DNA from: JAMXLO01 sp035492535
Lineage (GTDB): Bacteria; Pseudomonadota; Alphaproteobacteria; Acetobacterales; Acetobacteraceae
Direction of reading: 5' to 3'
NCBI GenBank assembly: GCA_035492535.1
Contig: DATJJM010000225.1
Coordinates: 1-10,386, forward strand
DNA length: 10,386 bases
The number at the start of each line of letters is the position of its first letter. The stretch's first letter is position 1. The notes beneath the pieces were generated by a model. The model was not told where the DNA came from and searched no databases. It saw only the letters and a program-made list of their open reading frames with translations. The position numbers and the translations under genes were made by a program. Shown here piece after piece: positions 6,117 through 10,386 of this stretch.

Positions 6117-7211
6117 ATGGCAGGCAAGATTCGCGTGGGTATGGTGGGTGTAACGCCGAACCGCGGCTTCTCTTCCATCGCGCATATGCCGGCGCTGCAA
6201 GGGCTGCCGGAATTCGAAGTGATCGCTGTCTGTACGACGCGGCAGGAATCCGCTGAGGCCGCGGCGCGGCATTACGGTGTGCCGCTGGCGTTCGCCGATC
6301 CGGTGAAGCTGGCGCAGCATCCGGATGTGGATATGGTGACCGTGTGCGTGAAGGTGCCGGATCACTTCACGCCGGTGATGGCGGCGATCGATGCCGGCAA
6401 GCACGTCTATTCGGAATGGCCGCTCGGCCGCACCACCGCCGAGGCGATGCAGATGCGCGATGCGGCCGAGCGCAAGGGCGTCCGCCACGCGGTGGGATTG
6501 CAGGGCCAGGTGTCGCCCTCGATCAACTATGTCAAGGACCTGATCGCGGACGGCTATGTCGGCAAGCCGCTGAGTGCGACGCTGTTTGTCAATGCGGCGA
6601 ACTGGGGTGCGTCGCTGGATCGCTCCTATCAGGCGGACTTTGCCAACGGCGCCAACCTGATGACGATCACCGGCGGACATAACCTGGATGCGTTGTGCTA
6701 CTGCCTCGGCGAATTCCGCGAACTGTTCGCCTTCGCGGTCAGCCAGCGCGCAGAAATTTCTACGCAGGACTCGGGAACCGTCGCCAAGGATGTGCCGGAC
6801 CAGCTCGTGGTCAGCGGCGTGGTCGACAGCGGCGCGGTGGTCTCAGCGCAGGTGCGCGGCGGCATGGCGCGCGGCAACGAATTCATGCTGGAGATCCATG
6901 GCTCGGAGGGCGACCTGTCGCTGAACGCGACCACGCGTGCCTCCACGCAACGTCAGGAACTCACCGTCAAAGGTGGTCGCGGCGAGGACAAGGGGGTGGA
7001 GGTGATGGAGGTGCCGGCGAAATATCGCTGGGTGCCAGATACGGTGCCGGCGGAATCGCCATATAACGTGGGCCAGCTTTATCAGGCGTTCGGCAAGGCG
7101 ATCCTCGATGGCAGCCCGTTCCATCCGGACTTCAACGACGCGATCACGCGGCACCAGATGCTGGACATGATCGTCGCGGCCTCGCGCAGCGGCCAGAAGC
7201 AGGTTCGCTGA
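6117..7211 (+). CDS. Gfo/Idh/MocA family protein, Gal80-like, with EWP in place of EKP
   Basis: This 364-residue protein has an N-terminal Rossmann domain (KIRVGMVGVTPNRGFSSIAH, residues 4-23; a modified glycine loop) and the C-terminal alpha/beta dimerisation domain of the Gfo/Idh/MocA family. Several blocks resemble the yeast galactose regulator Gal80 and its bacterial relatives more than sugar dehydrogenases: VKVPDHF (79-84), YSEWPLG (98-104), GLQGQVSPSI (127-136), LIADGYVG (142-149), GGHNLDALCYCLGEF (186-200), PDQLVVSGVV (227-236) and IHGSEGDLSL (260-269). In most catalytic family members the motif after the cofactor strand is EKP with a catalytic lysine; here it is E100-W101-P102. H188 and D191 are kept in the GGHxxD region. 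It may be an oxidoreductase with altered chemistry or an NAD(P)-sensing regulator; Gal80 itself binds NAD(P) without known catalysis. It is separated from AtuA by three bases, so the two are almost surely co-translated. Confidence 0.9.
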   Translation: MAGKIRVGMVGVTPNRGFSSIAHMPALQGLPEFEVIAVCTTRQESAEAAARHYGVPLAFADPVKLAQHPDVDMVTVCVKVPDHFTPVMAAIDAGKHVYSEWPLGRTTAEAMQMRDAAERKGVRHAVGLQGQVSPSINYVKDLIADGYVGKPLSATLFVNAANWGASLDRSYQADFANGANLMTITGGHNLDALCYCLGEFRELFAFAVSQRAEISTQDSGTVAKDVPDQLVVSGVVDSGAVVSAQVRGGMARGNEFMLEIHGSEGDLSLNATTRASTQRQELTVKGGRGEDKGVEVMEVPAKYRWVPDTVPAESPYNVGQLYQAFGKAILDGSPFHPDFNDAITRHQMLDMIVAASRSGQKQVR

Positions 7212-7214
7212 TCC

Positions 7215-8567
7215 ATGGCACGTGACCACATCCGTATAGGCTGCGGCGCCGGCTTCGCCGATGACCGAATCCCGCCAGGTGTGGAGATCGTCGAGCGCGG
7301 CGAGCTCGACTATCTCGCGATGGAATGCCTCGCCGAGCGCACCATCGCGCGCGAGACGCTCGACCGCGCCAAGGACCCGAACAAGGGCTATACACCCGTG
7401 CTGCTGGAGCGCATGGAGGCGATCATGCCGCCTGCCCTGCAACGCGGCGTCAGGATCGTCACCAACATGGGTGCCGCCAACCCGATGGGTGCCGCGCGCG
7501 CCGTGCGCAAGCATGCCACGGACTGGGGCTGCCCTGACTACACCTGCGCCGTGGTGACCGGCGACGAGGTCACTGAGGTGATGCGCGCGCATCCGGAATT
7601 GCCGCTGATGGAAGACGGCGCGCCGCTGGAATCGCTGCTGCCGCGCATGGCTTCAGCCAATGCGTATCTCGGTGCCGATGTGGTGGCGCGCGGCTTTGCC
7701 ACCGGTGCCGAGGTGGTGATCACCGGACGCGTCGCAGATCCTGCGCTGTTCCTGGCACCGATGCTGCATGCGTTCGGCTGGTCATATGACGATTACCCGA
7801 AGCTTGCCAACGGCACACTGGCGGGACACCTGATGGAGTGCTCCGGCCAGCTTACCGGCGGCTGCTTCGCCGATCCTGGCAGGAAGGAGGTCGAGGACCT
7901 GGCTGGCCTCGGCTATCCGCTGGCCGATGTATGGGCGGATGGGCGCGTGGAAGTGTCGAAGACACCGGGGTCCGGCGGGCGTCTGGATGTCGCCACCTGC
8001 ACCGAACAGCTTCTGTACGAGATGCATGATCCCACGGCCTACATCACGCCCGACTGCGTGCTCGATGCATCCGGCGTGACGTTCGAACAGCTCGCCAAGG
8101 ACCGTGTCTCGCTGCATGGCGCGCGGGGTAAGCCTCGCACGCCAAGCTACAAGGTCGTGGTTGGCTATTTCGACGGCTATATGGGCAGCGGCGAAATGGG
8201 CTTCGCCGGGTTCAACGCGTTGGCACGCGCGAAGCTGGGAATCGAGGTCGTGAAAGAAAGGCTGCGGCGGCGCGGCCTGAGCTATGAGGAAATGCGCATC
8301 GACTTGATTGGCATGAACTCGCTGCACGCCAACGATGCCGATGCGGCACCGGAACCGTATGAAGTGCGCCTGCGCATCGCGGCGCGCACGCCGGACCGCA
8401 AGGCGGCAGAGGCGGTCGGTGCGGAAGTGCGCAGCCTGCATATGCAAGGTCCCAGTGGCGCCGGTGGCGGCGTGAACTTCGGTGCGCGGCAGATCCTGGC
8501 AGTGAAGTCCGTGCTGATCCCCCGCGAATGGGTGAAGCCGGAGATCGTCGTGGAGCACGCGGCATGA
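7215..8567 (+). CDS. AtuA-family protein (DUF1446), main domain
   Basis: This 450-residue protein matches the acyclic terpene utilisation AtuA family, named for a gene of the citronellol/geraniol catabolic cluster in Pseudomonas; the reaction is not settled. Recognisable blocks in order are RIGCGAGFADDR (7-18), VTNMGAANPMGAARAV (82-97), VITGRVADPALFLAP (168-182), GHLMECSGQLTGG (204-216), SKTPGSGGRLDVAT (248-261), LYEMHDPTAYITPD (267-280) and MQGPSGAGGGVNFG (410-423). Many AtuA proteins are longer, near 590 residues, because they carry a C-terminal domain; here that domain is a separate gene overlapping by ATGA. The start follows the Gal80-like stop by three bases with only a weak AGCAGG site, suggesting coupling. 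Presence next to an MmgE/PrpD protein points to degradation of a branched or carboxylated compound, but no acyl-CoA ligase, carboxylase or dehydrogenase of the terpene pathway is in view, so the terpene link is not supported here. Confidence 0.93.
   Translation: MARDHIRIGCGAGFADDRIPPGVEIVERGELDYLAMECLAERTIARETLDRAKDPNKGYTPVLLERMEAIMPPALQRGVRIVTNMGAANPMGAARAVRKHATDWGCPDYTCAVVTGDEVTEVMRAHPELPLMEDGAPLESLLPRMASANAYLGADVVARGFATGAEVVITGRVADPALFLAPMLHAFGWSYDDYPKLANGTLAGHLMECSGQLTGGCFADPGRKEVEDLAGLGYPLADVWADGRVEVSKTPGSGGRLDVATCTEQLLYEMHDPTAYITPDCVLDASGVTFEQLAKDRVSLHGARGKPRTPSYKVVVGYFDGYMGSGEMGFAGFNALARAKLGIEVVKERLRRRGLSYEEMRIDLIGMNSLHANDADAAPEPYEVRLRIAARTPDRKAAEAVGAEVRSLHMQGPSGAGGGVNFGARQILAVKSVLIPREWVKPEIVVEHAA
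8552..8555 (+). promoter_or_regulatory. Shine-Dalgarno for the AtuA C-terminal-domain gene
   Basis: GGAG lies eight bases upstream of the ATG at 8564, inside the end of the AtuA gene. It supports the overlapping start (ATGA) over an in-frame ATG at 8528, which would add 12 residues before the family N-terminus VYDLGHARAGDKG. Confidence 0.55.
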
Positions 8568-8896
8568 GCGTGCGGGTCTACGATCTTGGCCATGCGCGGG
8601 CGGGCGATAAAGGCAACACCTCGAACATCTCGGTCACCGCGTATAGCGACGAAGCATGGCAGGTGCTGCGGCGCGAGCTGACGCCAGACGTGGTGCTGGC
8701 GCAGTTCCGGCACCTCGGTGCGGGGCCGGTGCGCCGGTATGAACTGCCGCAGCTGCGGGCACTGAACTTTGTGATCGAGAATGCACTGGGTGGCGGCGTG
8801 ACGCGATCGCTGGCGATCGATCCGCACGGCAAGAGCCTGAGCGCGCTGATGTTGACGATCAACTTGCCGGGGCATAATGAGGGCCAGAGGGGATAG
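8564..8896 (+). CDS. AtuA C-terminal-domain protein, stand-alone
   Basis: This 110-residue protein matches the small domain found at the C-terminus of full-length AtuA proteins or encoded right after them. The hallmark N-terminus VYDLGHARAGDKGNTSNISV (residues 5-24) is present, then QFRHLGAGPVRRYELPQLRALNF (48-70), GGGVTRSLAIDPHGKS (76-91) and LSALMLTINL (92-101). The last nine residues (PGHNEGQRG) look unstructured. The ATGA overlap with the AtuA gene strongly suggests stoichiometric production and a complex that restores the full-length architecture. It has no cysteine, no signal peptide and no membrane segment. It is the last gene of the operon and ends four bases from the stop of the opposing regulator gene. 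Its role is unknown beyond partnership with AtuA. Confidence 0.9.
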   Translation: MSVRVYDLGHARAGDKGNTSNISVTAYSDEAWQVLRRELTPDVVLAQFRHLGAGPVRRYELPQLRALNFVIENALGGGVTRSLAIDPHGKSLSALMLTINLPGHNEGQRG

Positions 8897-8900
8897 CGCG

Positions 8901-10386
8901 CTACGCTTCCCGCAATGACAAAACGTCGCGCGCCGCTTGCAGATCGGCCGTGGCAAAACCCTCGGTGAAGGAGTTGTAGAGCACGGCTAGCGCGTCGGCC
9001 GCCTCGCCGTCATGCGCCCGTGCAAGGCTGATCGCGATCCGCAGCTCCCAGGACCGTGCATGCTGCTGCCGCGCCAGATCGCGTGCCCGCAACAGCAGCG
9101 CGTCCGCGTCATTGCCCCGCGTCAGCTCTGCCTTGATGCGGAGCAGTTCAGGCAGGAACCACTCCTCGCCGCTTTGCTCGCACCGAGCGATCGCCTGATC
9201 CACCCGCAGCACCGCCAGATCGACTTCGCCCGCCTGCCCCAGGCACACAGCCAGCTCGCCCAGCAGCGGCAGATAACGTGGCAGCATCACCGTGTCACCA
9301 GCCTCGTCGAGTTCCGCGCGCAGGACGCGTAGCCCGGCCTCGGTTTCGCCGCGGCGGATCATCACCGCGCCCTTGAAGCACTGCGCCCAGAGCTGCCAGT
9401 TGCGCAGTGCGTGACTTTGCGCGTGATCCAACAGCATGTCGCTGTAGTGTTCCGCGGCGTCCAGATCGCCGCTGAACAGAGCCACCGGGCAGGCGCCCTG
9501 CCCCAGCACGCTGCCGAACGAAAGCGCGCTGCCGACGCCACGTGCTTCCTCGACATTCGCTGCCACCACGCGCATCGCCTGGTCGGCAAAGCCCAGGAGC
9601 CACAGGATGCGCGCCTGGAAATAATGTGCGGTGATCTGCTGGTCGAACTGGAAGCGCGCGCCAAGCCGATGGCCTTCCGTTGCCGCGTAGCGCGCCAGGG
9701 TGCGATCGATGTGCTGGCGCGCCTGCAGCTGGTCGCCCATGAAATGCAGCGACGTGGCCAGCATCCGATCGGCCATCATCAGATCGACCGGGCTCGATGA
9801 TGGCGCGACATCGGCGGCAAAGTGCCGCGCCATCTCCAACGCGTCGTGCTGCCGCCCGCTGTTGAGGCGGTCCACCCACAGCCCCCACCGCGCCTTCAGC
9901 CGATAGCTGGTGTCGTCCAGCCGGCTCGCGAGATCGAGCGTTGTCTCCCACGCTGCCCTGGTCTCGCGCGCGGTACCGACCGCGAACATCAGCGACCAGC
10001 CAAGCGCGGCTGCAAGCTGCATGCGCGCACGATCAGGATCGCGAGCCTGGTCGAGGCTCGCCAGCGAACGCTCCACCCACACGCGGCATTCGCCCATCAG
10101 CGAGAGCTGTACCCAGAGCGACACCACGGCGATTGACAGCTCGATGCCGAGTGCCACATCGCCTTCGGATGAAAACGCCCATTCCAATGCCACCCGGACG
10201 TTGTCGATATGCCGGGCATAGATGCCGCGCCATTCGGCGGCGGGGCGCGTTTCGTGTTCGGCCTCGGCGGCGATGAACAGGTCACGGTAATGCATGGCAT
10301 GGCGACGCTGCGCGTCACGCAGGTTGCCGCTTTCCCGCAGCTTGTCGCGTGCATACAAGCGTGTATTATCGAGCAGCCGGTAATAT
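8901..10386 (-). CDS. ATPase/TPR transcriptional regulator, C-terminal half (5' end beyond window)
   Basis: The frame is open to the right edge: before the nominal TTG at 10358 it reads YYRLLDNTR, so the start lies outside and 494 residues are visible. The segment RLLDNTRLYARDKLRESG is the usual end of the winged-helix part of an NB-ARC-like ATPase module. It is followed by RRHAMHYRDLF and EWRGIYARHIDNVRVALEWAF, then a long run of TPR-like helices up to FTEGFATADLQAARDVL. This pattern is typical of large regulators (often an N-terminal winged-helix DNA-binding domain, an AAA ATPase, then TPRs) that are abundant in Bradyrhizobium and relatives. The DNA-binding and ATPase domains are inferred, not seen. 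The effector is unknown. It converges on the AtuA operon with a four-base gap; regulation of that operon is possible but not shown. The last codons (SLREA, stop) fall in a half-copy of the REP-like repeat. Confidence 0.88.
   Translation of the reverse strand, partial: YYRLLDNTRLYARDKLRESGNLRDAQRRHAMHYRDLFIAAEAEHETRPAAEWRGIYARHIDNVRVALEWAFSSEGDVALGIELSIAVVSLWVQLSLMGECRVWVERSLASLDQARDPDRARMQLAAALGWSLMFAVGTARETRAAWETTLDLASRLDDTSYRLKARWGLWVDRLNSGRQHDALEMARHFAADVAPSSSPVDLMMADRMLATSLHFMGDQLQARQHIDRTLARYAATEGHRLGARFQFDQQITAHYFQARILWLLGFADQAMRVVAANVEEARGVGSALSFGSVLGQGACPVALFSGDLDAAEHYSDMLLDHAQSHALRNWQLWAQCFKGAVMIRRGETEAGLRVLRAELDEAGDTVMLPRYLPLLGELAVCLGQAGEVDLAVLRVDQAIARCEQSGEEWFLPELLRIKAELTRGNDADALLLRARDLARQQHARSWELRIAISLARAHDGEAADALAVLYNSFTEGFATADLQAARDVLSLREA
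8904..8921. repeat. Degenerate half-copy of the REP-like element
   Basis: CGCTTCCCGCAATGACAA shares CGCTTC and an exact 11-base CGCAATGACAA with the right half of the element at 6063-6091, with the middle shortened. It forms the last codons of the minus-strand regulator. The match is short and could be chance, but both sit at gene ends. Confidence 0.45.

Noticed and set aside
5262..6680. Long minus-strand open frame (472 codons) opposite the racemase-like and Gal80-like genes
   Set aside because: Antisense to two well-supported genes and crosses the REP-like element, giving the typical artefact string SLRAKRSNL; histidine/arginine-rich with no recognisable domain.
10356..10358. TTG at 10358 as the true start of the regulator
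   Set aside because: The frame continues upstream to the edge with YYRLLDNTR, a family-typical segment, so the gene is truncated by the window.

Overview
The window is a GC-rich, densely coded stretch of a bacterial chromosome. The protein families (an AmmeMemoRadiSam locus, MmgE/PrpD, AtuA-family and Gfo/Idh/MocA proteins, an ATPase/TPR regulator of the kind common in Bradyrhizobium-like bacteria) and an interspersed 'TTGCTTCGC...GCAATGAC' repeat suggest a metabolically versatile alphaproteobacterium. Acetobacteraceae or a related Rhodospirillales group is my guess, which I cannot prove from the sequence. There are no tRNA, rRNA, CRISPR, transposase or phage genes, and the largest gap between coding regions is 80 bases.

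Region 1 (1-2445) is an AmmeMemoRadiSam locus. A single minus-strand polypeptide joins the Memo-like protein B to the AMMECR1-like protein A; its last few residues lie beyond the left edge. Divergent from it, with only 19 bases between the start codons, is the partner radical SAM enzyme. The biochemical role of this widespread three-part system is not established.

Region 2 (2446-2948) holds one small exported protein of unknown function with a clear signal peptide and Shine-Dalgarno sequence. It ends tail-to-tail, 5 bases apart, with the next gene.

Region 3 (2954-8896) looks like a small-molecule metabolism module. A luciferase-like (LLM-class) flavin or F420 oxidoreductase is divergent from five co-directional genes: an MmgE/PrpD-family protein, an Asp/Glu (hydantoin) racemase-like protein with no catalytic cysteines, a Gal80-like Gfo/Idh/MocA protein in which the usual EKP motif is EWP, an AtuA-family protein, and a separate small AtuA C-terminal-domain protein. 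Junctions are a 16-base overlap, a 63-base gap carrying a palindromic repeat, a 3-base gap and an ATGA overlap. This suggests co-transcription and a shared pathway, probably on a carboxylic or branched acid. The substrate is unknown, and no complete named pathway can be assigned. This is the best candidate for an undescribed system in the window.

Region 4 (8901-10386) is the C-terminal half of a minus-strand ATPase/TPR transcriptional regulator of the winged-helix/NB-ARC-like type, cut by the right edge. It converges on the operon with a 4-base gap, and its stop codon and last codons coincide with a degenerate half-copy of the interspersed repeat.
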